Shown in pieces: positions 50,811 to 63,387 of a DNA stretch of 64,000 nucleotides (positions are counted from its first letter, which is position 1; every line of letters starts with the position of its first letter). The notes under the pieces were generated by a model, which ran no database searches, was not told the origin of the DNA, and saw nothing but the letters and a program-made list of their open reading frames with translations. The stretch is from Diphasiastrum complanatum (lineage: Eukaryota > Streptophyta > Lycopodiopsida > Lycopodiales > Lycopodiaceae), in contig CM055113.1 of the NCBI GenBank assembly GCA_029204225.1, positions 3,735,194 through 3,799,193 of the forward strand. The letters run 5' to 3'. The position numbers and the translations under genes were made by a program.

Positions 50811-52627
50811 CTCTTCAAAAATCTAGCTTGGTAAATCTAGCTTGATGGAAACATGATGATCTTGAAGTTGACTTCATGGGCTGAATTGGTCCTTGCTGGT
50901 TCAAAAGGTGTGAAGATTAGCCAATGAGCTTGATGTTGATCTGAAATCGCCATATCCATGATAGTGCTTCTTTGATGTTGACATCTTTGATGAAATTGAG
51001 ACCTTGTGACTTTCAAGAGACTAGATTTGAACATCTTCAACAATCTAGAAGGATCTACAAAAGATCTAGCTCACAAGCCTAAGAATCAATCTTCACAGTA
51101 ATGACTAGTCACTTGGAAACTTTGCTTTGATCACTAAGACAAAAGCACACAATCTTTGAATCAAATCACTAAAGAAATCTGATCCAATCTCCTATTGGAC
51201 TCATCAAATACCAATGACTCTTTCTTTTGAAAGTTGAAATGGATATGAAAAAGATTTGACACCTACATTTTCCTTTTCACTTGACTAGTTCTCTCAACAC
51301 TTGAGATTCTTAAACAAAAGATGGGTTTTGTTTCAAATACATGAAAATCAAACTTAATCACTTCTTTTGGACTCACTCTTGACCCAAATAATCTCATACT
51401 TGAGATTTAGAATGAATTTGATTTGATTTGACATCAAATATACCATCAATTTTTCATAAAGCTTAAAAAATTAGACAACTAGAGATTCACAAATATCTCA
51501 ACCATGCATGAATACTCAAATATGGACTCCTCCTCATTTTTGACATCCAATGGGATCTCAAATTGACCCTCACACTCTCACAAAGAAAGTTGAATAGAAC
51601 TAATTTGAGCTTCATACATACCATGTCAAATTTTGCTCAATAAATTGATTCAATCACCCCTATTGGATTCTACCAATTACTCTACCTTTAGAGACTTGGA
51701 ATGAAATTCAAAATCAAAAGATGTGATTTTTCTCACTGAGATATTGTGCTTCAAAAAGCTAATGCCACTTAGAAAGATTTGATCACATAGGAGAAAATAA
51801 ATTCTTCACCAATAACAACACATAATGAGCTTCTAGATCTTGCCCTCTACAAAGGAAGGAGCTCTTAGAAAATTGGATCTCTCTCTACACATTTGTCATA
51901 GACATCTTAATGACTCTTTTCAAACCTTAAAATCACTCAAACAAATTGAGTAGGGTATAACAATGTGACTTGGATCTCAATCTCTTTTCTAGAACTCTCA
52001 ATTTAAGCCAATCTATGTCAAATTCTACAAAAATTTGCATAGATGCTTTATATGCACTAGAAACTCTCAAATGTTTCACTTGGAGGACAGATCCAAGGAT
52101 GTTTTCTAGCAAATTGATGCTTCTAAACTTGACCCTATCACTCTTGAACAAATCTAGAGTGATGGTACAATGGATTTCAACCTCTCACCTTGCATATCTC
52201 TCCTTAATCTATGATTTTTAGCAAAATCTCTCTCAACTTCAACATGCACTCAAAAAATCAAAGATGATCAATTAATGCACCTATTTCAAGCTTCAAATTT
52301 AATTTCTTGGCTGATCTAATCCAAGAACTAATCAAGGGATTAGATTCTCTATAGAAAATGCTTGATTTCGCACCAAAAATCTCTCAAATTGGGTGTGTGA
52401 GTCAAATTGTACAAATTTTTGAATTTTCTCAGTCAAAACCGGAGTCGTACGGCCTCACACGTGTGAAAAGGGTTCCTACAGCCCACAACAAGATTTGGAC
52501 CAAAACTTTTGAGGATAGCTATCAAATCCAACTCGCTACACAAAATTTGACTAGTTTCCCAAAAACTGCTGATTATGGCTTTGGTTTGGATTAACCCTAT
52601 CAATTTCAACAAAACCTCTTGTACTAG

Positions 52628-52639
52628 GCTCTGATACCA
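52628..52639 (-). other. Primer-binding site, tRNA-Met type
   Basis: Minus strand TGGTATCAGAGC directly after the LTR end. Confidence 0.9.
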
Positions 52640-52727
52640 TGTGCAAAAAGTCCAAAAAAAGGACCAAGAGTGGATCCTAATCTGATCCTCAAGAGGGATT
52701 GGTTGTCAGATTACTTGATCTTTCAGC

Positions 52728-53700
52728 TATTGGACACGTGAATTGTGCTGCCCGTTCTTGCCATTGGATGTGTGTCCCAGATGTGTGTCACCCACCTAGT
52801 CAACATTCTATAGTCCATTCATGAACTCGTAGCTCTAATCTTCTACTTGCAGATACAGAAATTCAACACTAATTAGCCTACTTAGAAGAAAACCATCCAT
52901 GAAATTTAACATCATGTACAGATCCTCTGCATGGATCAAATGAATTGAATTCCTATCAAGCACTAACACATCTCAGACCATGCATCTGATGCGGTTGCCT
53001 TCTACAATTGATACAGTGATATAAGGGAGAGGCTGTATCAAATTATCACCTTCTATACTTTCCATATCTATAGACTGCAGCCAGCTATCATGCAATTGCT
53101 ATTGCACTTTTTTTGATGGAAGCATACTCGCTTAGCGTTCAGCATCAACAGACAACCTTGCATATCTTGCAAGCAAAACTTGGGCTAGATGATCTTCGCA
53201 CATAGCTCATCATATTTTACTTTTTCTTTCATTTTTAAGCAACAATTTGAACCTTTTATCTAAATTTCATGGGATGGCTGAATGACAGTTTGTTTTGCAA
53301 CATTTGACAGGATGCAACAGCCTGGTTATAGTACTTTGATTCTAAAGCTGTGGAATAGCAAGAGGCTGCAAGGACTAGTGCACCTAAACTAGATGCTTCA
53401 ATTGCCAATAAAAGACACTATGATAATGACAATCAGGCTCTTCTGGTGTGTGTGTGTGAGAGAGTTTGGTTTCTCTTCTTGCGCCTTCTCATCTCCTTTC
53501 ATTGCTTCTCCCTTTTCTTCTTCTTTTGTTGGATTTTTCCTCAAACCACGCCTTCCTAGGGAGCTGGCGAGACTGGGGTAGAGGAGCTACTAACTTCTAC
53601 ATGGGAAGAGAGCATTAGCTTTTACAGTCCATGCAATGGCAGTGCGGAAATGGATTGTTCTCTCCTCCTCATCTCTTTCTTGCAAATCTTTGTAATCTTG
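52728..53700. other. No recognised gene
   Basis: No ORF with a known motif and no clear repeat. Confidence 0.5.
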
Positions 53701-54489
53701 AAATCATGTGGATTGCAAAAAGATTAGAACTTAGAGAATTCCATAATCTCAAAAAAAAAATTAGACTTTGGCAAAGATCATCAAGCATCGGATTAGATCT
53801 TGTTTCCAAATACATACAAAAGCATAGTCATCAAAATAAAAACATGCATGGTCATTGGACATGGATCCTCATGACATGCAAATACTTTTACATAATTGGA
53901 AGATCATAACTTTCCATGAATAGAAAAAAACTAGTTTTTTTGCATCAAATCCTCATTGACAAAATTCGTGGAGAATTCACTGAGTCTCAAAATTATTTGT
54001 ACGATTTCTTTGTCATATCCGCAAATTCTGATCAAACCAATTTTTGTACTGTTAGACAATTTCACTCATTTTGTACAAAAAAATCAGTTACAACAGACCT
54101 CGGAACATTGCCTTGAAATTCACGAACCTCACTAAGAAATCATGGGCACTAAGGGCGATTACTGGGTGAAAATTCCCGTCCAAAAAATTCTATATATAGG
54201 TACCCATCCTCTCCATGAGTTCATTCTAGATTCTTGCAAGTGAGTTCATGCTGAAATTTTCAAAAATTTCATAATTTTCAGAACTATCTAGAATCACTAT
54301 ACTATTGTTTTCATGGCTTCTAGAGATCCTTCACTCTCACTGCATCACTGTAAGGCAACAAAACCTTACACGGGCATTATCTTTTTACTACAAATCAAGA
54401 ATCATTCCACAACGTTCCAATTAGCCAATTACGTTTTCACCCGTATTGGTTTTAATCTAATCCATCTTCCTGAGCAACGACATGAAAGA
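53701..54489 (+). repeat. Promoter-plus-ORF-start segment, copy 1
   Basis: Diverged copy (around 90 percent by eye) of 60432-61203. It contains a TATA box (TATATATAGG, 54191-54200), a short leader and the start of the frame MASRDPSLSLHH. It is cut at 54490, where the gag-only element begins. Confidence 0.8.
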
Positions 54490-55590
54490 TGAGACTAATT
54501 TATTTCTAGCCATTCTAGAACTTCTAACTTAGGATTTAGAACTTCAAAGTTCCTATCTTAGGAAAACTTAAGACAATATATTTCTAAGCTTAAGTTTCCT
54601 AAGTCTAAGTTCTAAATCTAAGTTTAAGCTATTTTATTGTTATTTAAACTTCTACTCATGAGCTTACAAAACACATGCCATGGTGGAAGTTTACTAACAG
54701 ACACTCATACGTGGATTTACAAAACACATGCCACGGAGTTTTATTTTTCTTTGTGTTAGCACACATGCTAACATTATCCCCCTCCCTATTGGATTGGTGG
54801 TCCCACACCAATCGAAGCCTTTTCTTCTTGGATCTTTTGCGCTTCTTGGAGGCGAGACTGTTGCTGGCGGGATTGATAAAACTTTGTGCCGATGCCCTCC
54901 ATCATTTGCCACCGCAGTTTGTTCAGGAAGGGCATGAGTTTATAATAATGGAGCATACCATTATTATAAACCCATGCCCATTCTGTGTTTTCCATATCAA
55001 CATGCAGGGCCGAGGTAAGAGTGGCGCGATAGTGAAGCCTTGCTACGCTGATCTGGTCTTCTTGCGTGCGCAATGGTTTATTGATATCAATGGCTATTGA
55101 GGGTAGTCCTCGATCCCAGAAACCCTTCAGTTCTGCTAGAAAGGCTACCAGGCCGCAATTATCCGCAAAATATCTTACGTCGCGATAAGGGTTGCCATGG
55201 TGCTTCTGGTAGAATACACAATAGTTAGTGACCATGTCTTCAGCTAAGTTGCCGGTATCGATGCATGTGGGCTTGGGCCAAAATATCATGTTCTTGACCT
55301 TGGTGGCAGAGAATGCTTCTCGCCTCGCTACCGGATAATAATATGGATTGGTACACAAGTAGGAGGGTGCTTCAAGATACCGTGCCATGGAGGTTTTACT
55401 CTGCAAGAAGAGTTGATGACGCCAGAGGGGTTGTGGATCCAGTAGTTTGACTGCTTCTTTATGTGTTTTACATTGGTCCAAATCTGGCAATATGTAGCCT
55501 CCGCGCTCTTTTATGGTTGGAATTCTTTGTGATTTAGGAAAAAATTGGCGTTGAATAAAATGGGGGGTTAGTGGTGTCGAGGGTGTTGGA
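54490..55590 (-). mobile_element. Second, partial copy of the gag-only LTR element
   Basis: Matches 4255-5520: LTR start, PPT, and the C-terminal half of the gag-like ORF. It lacks the part equal to about 5285-5450 and everything upstream of about 5520. Confidence 0.8.
54786..55490 (-). pseudogene. Gag-like protein C-terminal domain, copy 2
   Basis: A clean 234-residue frame, better preserved than the copy at 4644-6936. LLDPQPLWRHQLFLQSKTSM, YLEAPSYLCTNPYYYPVARR, FYQKHHGNPYRDVRYFADNC and NKLRWQMMEGIGTKFYQSRQ align with it. The tail is Gln-rich (QQQSRLQEAQ) and ends VGPPIQ, with the stop beside the PPT. Unknown family. Confidence 0.6.
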
Positions 55591-57044
55591 TTTATCTACT
55601 ATAATCTCCTAAGTCCCATTTTAATCTGCCTCCATTCATGCTGCATTTTTACTCACGTTGTCGCACAGTCTGTATATTTACATATAAAATAAGACAAACG
55701 AATAAAATACAACTGTCTGCATAAATAGAAGTAATTCTTACAGGCAAAGAAAAGGCAAAATCTTCACCAACGTTCATCTCAGCAAAAGCTGATGTCACGG
55801 TCCTTTTCATTCTCACCCCATGCAACTGTGCTAACAGACTTGACAACAACAGTAGCCACTCACGATCTCCTACAGACAACACATCCACTTTGTACTTTCT
55901 TCATCTGCACACCTGTAACATTGTGTATATATACTGAATACCATTTGCGTATTCAAATAGATGAGAGAGATCAAGAGAATAAGTGTGTGTGACATCATCA
56001 TAGCTATGCACTTTTATTTTTAATGCCGGGATCTGGATTAATCTTAACTTTATTGCAAGCTTCGCTCTTGTTTGAGATTACTTTCATTTAAACTTCCCCT
56101 TCGGGGTGTATATATCTTTTTCATCAATGTACTACTACTTTTTCCTATGAATAAATGCATCAATGTGTTTTTTTTCAAAATCAACGATGGTTTATTGGCC
56201 TTGCATTGCAAATACTATGTGTTGAGGTCGGTCAACTGAGTTTTAAAAAACTCATGAGCCATAAGCAAAAGCAAAAGCTATTTTGGGTTTGCATGAGCCA
56301 TAAGTAGGAAGTGATGCGTGGTAAGTGTTCTGAGCCATGTGAAATTATTCTTCTCGGGAAATCATACTAATTTAGTTTGCAGCTTTCATTGTAGCTCCTC
56401 CCTGCACACAAATCTCTCCCGGACTGTTTGCTGGTGGCGAGTGAAGGTAGCAGGTGTCAATCTTATTGTTCGAAGGTATAAGTTTGTGTCCAGCTCATCA
56501 TCTGAAGGTAGCATGTGTCAAACTCATGTCCGAATGGAGACATCGATCCGGATGATGTTGTCGCTCTTACTTTCTCTTCTGGAATAGAATCAGACATAAT
56601 TGCTCATTGTTTAATGAAGGCCTCACGAAGCAGAATCACAAGTGTGTCTAAGCAACGGCGATGTCTAAGAGAGAGCTCACGGTGTTCAATAATCACGAGA
56701 GAGATCACGATCTTCGGGCATCAACAATGTTCAAGAGAGAGCTCACAAAGTTCTAGTTGTCGTTGAAAGGTTGATAGTCGTTGAGCTACATGCATAATAG
56801 TCACTAGCACGTTGACCGGGCTAGAACGTTGAGATACAGGTCGATGGTCGTTGAGACAACATAACCACAAGCATATCACAAGTGCATCTGTGATCTGAGC
56901 TACAATCATAGGCAGATTACAAGCAGAATCAAATCACAATCAAAATCAATCACTGTTTAATGAAGGCCTCATTAGCGAAATCACAAGTGCATGTGAAAAC
57001 CACAAGTCCATATGAGCTACAGTCACAAACGATGATACTATTTC
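55591..57044. other. No recognised gene
   Basis: A dispersed motif TTTAATGAAGGCCTCA recurs (56612, 56957, and partly 57122) with AGAATCACAAG nearby. No ORF with a known motif. Confidence 0.5.
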
Positions 57045-57996
57045 ATGTCTTTTGTGAGTGCGAGCGAGCGAGAGAGAGAGGGAGAGAGAGAGAGAGAGCT
57101 CACGGTGACAGGTCTCTCGCGGTTTAATGAAGGCAAGATAGTCTGCAGAAACAAAAGCAGAATCACAGGCAGATCACAAACGGATCCTCGCTCTTCGTTG
57201 ATACTCATTCCCTATTATACATGTTATGAGTCTGTCTTTAGTAACAACAGACCTGTCCCGTTTTGGAGTCTGGAGGCACGGTCCTTCGAAGAAGAGAATA
57301 GGAAACCGATTGCTGTTAGCATCAGACCTCTCCCCACTATTGAAAAATTCTTGGAGACATGATCCTTCAAAACGTGAGGAGTTTGCCAGAATTTTATTGA
57401 GCATATAATGGCCATCGCGAGAAAGATAAACAGTAGTTTGAGATAGAATCTGGGAAGATCCTTGTCACTGTTTACAACGTGCTAAGAGGTCAGTAGTCAT
57501 CGTTGCTGCAATGTGCTAGAAGACAGATTCAACAAATTGTAGATTTTTATCAAGTACGGGTTACAGGTAGCATCTCGCGTATTAGCACAAACTGAGTTCT
57601 CTACAAAGAGGCAGATTGTTGACATTTAGCAGCGGTCATAGAAACTACTAGTCCGGTCAGGGCAGAAGATCCTCCAGTGCAGAAGAACAGCTTTTTTCCA
57701 CAGAAGGGCCAAGGGGTTGCATCGTGGCACATTATTGCAGCTCGACGAGGACGCTAAAACTCAATTGTGTCTTCAAGCCGCTCTGCTCTTGTTGAATTAT
57801 TGTGAACGTAAATAAGAGACTCTTCCTGTTTTGGGTACAATTCATGAACTGATAAATCACGTTTCTTGGATCCAAAGCGGCGCTGGGTATATTCTACTTG
57901 CATTGATTTTCATTTATCATAAAGGTGCTATCAGTGTCGTCGTCTAACTCCTGAAGCACTGTATTATCTTTCTTGTGCATGACTTGACATAAGCAA
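57045..57996. other. No recognised gene; short GA run at 57061-57098
   Basis: No supported frame. Confidence 0.5.
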
Positions 57997-58609
57997 TAAA
58001 GCACAGCAAGAACAGTGATCATACAGCATGCCTTACTGAAAAGACACCAGAGGTAATCCTATTGCCAGATGTGCAAAAACAGTGCATCCATGTTCGCATA
58101 GCTTCTACTTATATCCTACTGATCATCAAAGATCTTTACATGTCATTGTCGATGACAGGTACCCTTCTTTTCACACCCGCCAATTTCTCACATGGGTGTG
58201 ACATTCAACATATAACGGCCTAACAGTTGAATTGCTACCAACAATCTCTCCCACAATTCAACTTCATTCTACTAAGAAATTTTCTCTTACTCCCATCAGA
58301 TCTCTGAAATACTGAAATTTTGCTTGACCTAAACTCTTGGTCATGAGATCCGCTATCATTTCTTTAGTAGCACAATACTTCAGCCTAAATTCTCAAGATT
58401 GTATCATATATCTAACATAGTGATATTGCAGACATTATATGTTTGCTTCTCTTATGAAAGCAACAATTTTTACACAAGAAAATGCATCCCTGATTATCAC
58501 TTTGTAAAACGAAACTATCTACTTTAATCTCTATTTCATTAATAATATTCTTGATCTACATGTGTTCCTTTGAAGCATGACACAGAGCCATGTATTCAGC
58601 TTCAGTGGT
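57997..58609. repeat. Direct repeat, left copy (at least 613 bp)
   Basis: Nearly identical to 63388-64000, offset 5391, with one difference noticed (TTTCTCAC against TTTCGCAC). The left boundary is at TAAAGCACAGC and is not an LTR end. The right end of the match is unknown because the second copy runs off the window. Confidence 0.92.
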
Positions 58610-58905
58610 GGATAGAGTCACGGATCTATGTTTGGTACTTGCCCAGCTGATTATTGCATTGGCCATGATGAATGTATAACCTGATGTGGATGTCCGGTCA
58701 TCCTCATTTCCTCCCCAGTCCGAAACTGCATAACCTGTAGATTATACCATGTGAAGCTATTCCTTGTAAATATTTTAGGACTCTCTTTCCTGCATTCCAG
58801 TGTGCTATGCCTGGGTTATTCAAAAGCTGACTTAACTTCCCTACTGCCGTGCAAATATCCGGTCTGGTACTGCATACAAGTCCATCACTGAACTCCAAAA
58901 ACTAG
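58243..58905 (-). pseudogene. Copia RT end and RNase H, reverse
   Basis: On the minus strand: STRPDICTAVGKLSQLLNNP and WNAGKRVLKYLQGI, then (other frame) YAVSDWGGNEDDRTSTSGYT, SWASTKHRSVTLSTTEAEYM and KYCATKEMIADLMTKSLGQA, the copia RNase H and C-terminus. A stop (about 58558) and frameshifts break it. A PPT GTGGGAGAGA and LTR start TGTTGGTAGC (58243) follow. Confidence 0.9.
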
Positions 58906-60431
58906 AAATTCTCAAAGTATCTGTGAATGTGAATGTGGGCAAACTTGAGGGGTGGCAAGATAAACTGATGGCCTTAAGGGCTCAATATGGAAGTGCAAAA
59001 GTAGAATTAAAGCCTCAACCATCCCTTTACTGTTAGATCAGTTGTAAAACCGTTTTTTTGAAGTCAATGTAGTGTGAAACGAGTTGGCAGTTATGTAAGG
59101 CATGTGTCCAAAGGTAGAATGGGCAGCCCTAAGTAAGTAGGTGCTTGGCACATACAGATGTGCATTTTCTTGGCTGACACCTGTTGAGGTGTATATGTAC
59201 CCAAGGATGGAATGTATCAAGAACCTTTTGATTTCTGCATTTCGTGTCTTCTGTGTCGTACAGATATTTAGCTTGCCATGATGAATGCTCTCATTGTTTG
59301 ATTGCTGCGTGTCATAGTTTCGTTTACCTAGTATGTAATCGTTGATTCCGGTACATATAGAATTATGATCTTTCAAAGGTTATGGGCCCACATCACGAGG
59401 TAGTGTAATCATTTCTGAAAGCGATCTGTACCGTCGAAGGGATATGAAGGAGAAAGCGAGTGAGGTCAAAGCAGAACAAATTATAGTCTGCCTAAAGGTC
59501 GAGATGACAACCGAAATCAGTCCATTGAGCGATTCACGAGTCCTTGAGGAAGATGAAATTGATCCTCAAGGAGAGAGGGCTGTGGGGAGTAGTGGATGGG
59601 AGCGATGCTATAGATCATGATGAGGAAGGGGTTCGCATGGATGCGGCTAGAAGTACATGGAGTTGTGCAAAGAGCTTCTACATTCATAGGGATTGGAACG
59701 GCATGGATTTGCCATAATCCTAGTATGAATGAGTGGTTACAAACTCTATCTTTTATGCATGTAGATATTGTGTTATACTGTTTTTTTAAGACACGATTAA
59801 GGTTTAAGATGAGTAAAATGATAAGATAGCTTGCGGACTCTTGGAAAGCATGGATATGCTCAAGAAGTTACGAGAATCGTACATTACCTGTTTGCTCTAT
59901 GACAAGTATAAGTATTGGTATGGCATGGATTTGCCCCACACATCATGTACCAGTCCAAGCTACTTATTTGTTTGCGATATGCTACATATTTTATACAGCT
60001 TATTTTCAAATGCATAATGATTTATTAAATTAAAATATGAAGACCAAAATCATTACACTGTTCAGCATGGCACTCGACCTGATACGGTAACGATATGGTT
60101 CGGCCTATCACTATAAGCAACTTTCAGTTATGGAAGATTGGACTTTGAAATTTGTGAACCTGAAGAGAAGGTCTCCTAAAATTCTAAATTTCTAATAAAG
60201 AAATTGGTCTTTGAAATCAAGTCAACAAAAATATTCATAAACATATCGAAAGGAAATACAAAGCTTATCAAAGAAGTAAGTGCATTCAATCATAAGACAT
60301 GATGATGGATCATAATGGGGACCTCCCCTTGAAAGGTTATTATATAGTATGCAAGACCAACTAGCCCTCAGCCAATTACATTTACAAAGGATAGAAATGG
60401 TTTCATAGTTTCTTGAAATTTTTAAATCATT
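58906..60431. other. No recognised gene
   Basis: Only short ORFs without known motifs. Confidence 0.5.
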
Positions 60432-61203
60432 CGGATTGCAAAAAGATTAGAGCTTAGAGAATCCCATAATCTCAAAAAAAAGATTAGACTTTGGCAAAGA
60501 TCATCAAGCACCGGATTAGATCTTGTTTCCATATACATGCAAAAGCATGGTCATCAAAATAAGAACATGCATGGTCATTGGACATGGATCCTTATGACAT
60601 GCAAATACTTTTACATCATTGAGAGATCATAACTTTCCAGAAATAGAAAAAAGCCATTTTTTTGCATAAGATCCTCACTGACAAAATTCGTGGAGAATTC
60701 GCTGAGTCTCAAAATTACTTGTACGATTTCGTTGTCATATCTGCGAATTCTGATCAGACCAATTTTTGTACTGTCAGACAATTTCACTTATTTTGTACAA
60801 AAAAATCAGTTGCAGCGGACCTCGGAACATTGCCTTGAAATTCACGAACCTCACTGGAAAGTCATGGGCACTAAGGGTGATTACTGGGTGAAAATTCCTG
60901 CCCACAAAATTCTATATGTAGGCCTCACCCATCCTCTCCACGAGTTCATTCTAGATTCTTGCAAGTGAGTTCATGCTGAAATTTTCAAAATTTTCAAAAC
61001 TATCTAGAATCACTCTACTATTGTTTTCATGGCTTCCAGAGATCCCTCACTCTCATTGCATCGTCGTAAGGCACCAAAACCTTACACGGGCAATATCTTT
61101 CTACTAGAAATCAAGAATCGTTCCGCAATGTTCCAATTAGCGAATGACGTTTTCATCCGTATTGGTTTTAATCTAATCCATCTTCTTGAGCAACGACATG
61201 AAA
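60432..61203 (+). repeat. Promoter-plus-ORF-start segment, copy 2
   Basis: Copy of 53701-54489. TATA-like TCTATATGTA at 60911-60920 lies about 118 bp before the ATG at 61029. Confidence 0.8.
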
Positions 61204-61733
61204 GTCTGGTACGTGGTGCCTACTCCTCCTACTCGGATGAATTCTACTCATTTTGGATTCCTTACAAGAATGGCAGTTGCATTAACATTGATATTACACC
61301 TGCCAGGATCCAACTGATCAGCTTTCCAGACACTGGTGAGTCGATCCAAGACAAGGGCACCAACTATGATCACAACTACTTCAATGATGGCCTTGTCATG
61401 AAGCTGATCAAGGATCCAAAGCTATGAGCTGTGGCAAAAAAATTCATGATCTTGACTGAGGTTCACATTGTCTGCATGGATCACATTCCACCTAGTGACC
61501 TCTTTGTGTTAACCATGACAATGGACGACCACTCACACTTTTAAGTGGGCTGAGAAGATTGCTGAAAAACTATGCTTGGTTCTCAAACAATGCAAAGCTA
61601 CCACTAAGTGTGGTTATCTGTTGCAAATGATGGTCCAGCAACACATGGGGCACAAGATGACAACAACTCTCAAGGAACTAGAAACCTTGTTTTCTAGCAA
61701 TAGAAAGCGGGCCAACAAGGTCTGGAAAAGAGG
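61029..61733 (+). pseudogene. Unknown ORF with its own promoter-like region
   Basis: The frame runs 133 codons to a TGA at 61425-61427. It starts MASRDPSLSLHRRKAPKPYT and holds FLLEIKNRSAMFQLANDVFI, YSFWIPYKNGSCINIDITP and NYFNDGLVMKLIKDPKL. Protein-like sequence continues to about 61730 in broken frames. I do not recognise it. Being repeated (start only) at 54313 and lying just before copia pol, it may be the first ORF of a retroelement or a captured gene. Confidence 0.4.
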
Positions 61734-61734
61734 G

Positions 61735-63173
61735 TAAAATGTAATCCAACCACATCAAGATTTTTGTCAAATTTGTTCTCTAGGAAAACAAAGCCAGGAA
61801 CCCTTGGATAGGTGGCCAGAGCGAAGGCACCACTTGACTTGGTACACAGAGATCTGTTTGGAACTATGGCAGTAGACTCAATATCAAGATCAAGATATTT
61901 TGTCGCCTTCTCTCCCACAACAAAAATGGCCAGCATAAGAACACTCTTAGCATATGCTACGAAGTACAATCTGGAATTTCACCAAATTGATGTCAAAGCG
62001 ACATTCCTATATGGGAACATTGACAAAGAAATTTATATGACAAATCCAGAAGGCTTTTTAGATGAAGCTCATCCAGAATTTGTATTTAGATTGACTAAAT
62101 GCATCTATGGATTGAAATAGGCTGCAAGAGCATGTCATAGTAGAATTGATCTTTATCTTAAGTCAATTGGAATGCATGCTTTGCTATCTGATTGTAATAT
62201 ATAAACAATCAGAGATGGTGACAATTTTGTATTCATGACACTATTTGTTGATGATTCTCTGATGATAGGGAATTGCCTAAAATTGATTCAGAAAATAAAG
62301 ACTCAAATATCTGATAAGTTTTACATTTCAGATCTTGGTGAAGGGCAGATATGTGTGGGACTACAGATAGACAGGGACAAGTGCACAGGCACTCTCCACC
62401 TAACACATGAGAAATATGCGTTGAAGATTCTGAAGGATTAAAAAATGATAGAGTGCAAAGAAAAATGCACTCTTGATGGAAGCAGGAGCAAGATTGACCA
62501 AGGATGACTGCTCGAAAGATGATCCAGAGAAGGTTGAAATGGCAACAGTGCCATATCAGAACCTTATTGGCAGCCTCGTGTACCTTGCGGTCTGCACAAT
62601 ATCTGACATCGATGTGGCTTTGTACTCAGCCAATTTGGTAACAATCCTGGCAAGAAACATTGGAGAATGGCAAAAAGAGTCGTTCAATAAATTAAAGGTA
62701 CAACAAGGTATGGCATAACCTTTAACAATAATTTTGATTTTGAGTTACTTGCTTATAGTGATGTCACTTGGGCAAGCAGCAGAGATGACAGTAATTTTGT
62801 CTCTGGTGGATGTTTTGTTCTATGTGGAGCAATAGTAAATTGGGTATGCAAGAAGAAGACCTTGGTTGCTCAATCCTCGTGTGAAGCAGAATATGTTGTT
62901 GCATCTTAAAATGCAAATGAGCTAGTGTGGCGTCTAATGCTATTGAATGAGTTAGGTGAACCACAGGCTCAGCCACTATAATGAATATGGACAGCCAAAG
63001 CGAATCCGCCTCACCGAGGATCTTGTTTTTAACTCCAAACCCAAACCCACTGAAGTATCACCATATGAGAGATCTGATTCAGAAAAGGGAGTTGATGATC
63101 CAATATGCTAAATCATCTGACATGATGGCAGATACACTCACAAAGCCTCTAAACAAGACTCTGTTTGAGTAGC
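61735..63173 (+). pseudogene. Copia Pol with integrase fused to RT by internal deletion
   Basis: The zinc-binding end CQICSLGKQ and APLDLVHRDLFGTM open the integrase. After RYFVAF the frame passes without a break into RT (TTKMASIRTLLAYATKY, FHQIDVKATFLYGNIDKEIY), so the integrase core and the RT N-terminus are deleted in frame. RT then shows CIYGLK-stop-AARAC and the box LFVDDSLMIG, with both Asp kept. RNase H has VTWASSRDDSNFVSGG, WVCKKKTLVAQSSCEAEYVV and the end MADTLTKPLNKTLF. At least four stops. Confidence 0.9.
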
Positions 63174-63387
63174 ACAAGGTCTCAATGGGGATCAAATGAA
63201 GGTTTCCTTAGTTCAAGTTTTAAAGTGCACGTCGGAACCAATATGTCAGAATCCGACATGATGACGTGGATATAGCATGGCATTATTTTAAAAGAAAATA
63301 ATGATGCGTCATCCGACATGGACATAAGATTTCAATGGACGTCGGATTCCGACGTCCACATCAGTAATCTAACATCCTAATTAGCAC
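63174..63387 (+). repeat. 3' flank or LTR start of the forward copia, rich in ACGTC palindromes
   Basis: No coding. A perfect 11-bp-arm palindrome TGGACGTCGGA-T-TCCGACGTCCA spans 63336-63358, and ACGTCGGA or TCCGACAT half-sites recur at 63229, 63257 and 63312. ACGT cores are bZIP binding sites in plants, so this may be LTR enhancer DNA. Confidence 0.55.

Larger units (their letters stand above)
50063..52727 (-). mobile_element. Copia-type LTR element without coding capacity
   Basis: On the minus strand: 5' LTR stump (52727-52640), perfect TGGTATCAGAGC PBS (52639-52628), 1.8 kb interior without a pol domain, 3' LTR (50810-50063). The two LTRs share the first about 85 bp of plus-strand sequence (TGTGCAAAAAGT...GATCTTTCA), after which the upper one is cut. 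It is a deletion derivative or a non-autonomous element. Confidence 0.8.

Noticed and set aside
54675-55100. Plus-strand frame of 141 codons
   Set aside because: Antisense to the better supported gag-like frame at 54786-55490.
57997-58243. This region as a complete copia LTR
   Set aside because: The minus-strand end at 57997 does not finish in CA, so the boundary is that of a duplication, not of an LTR.
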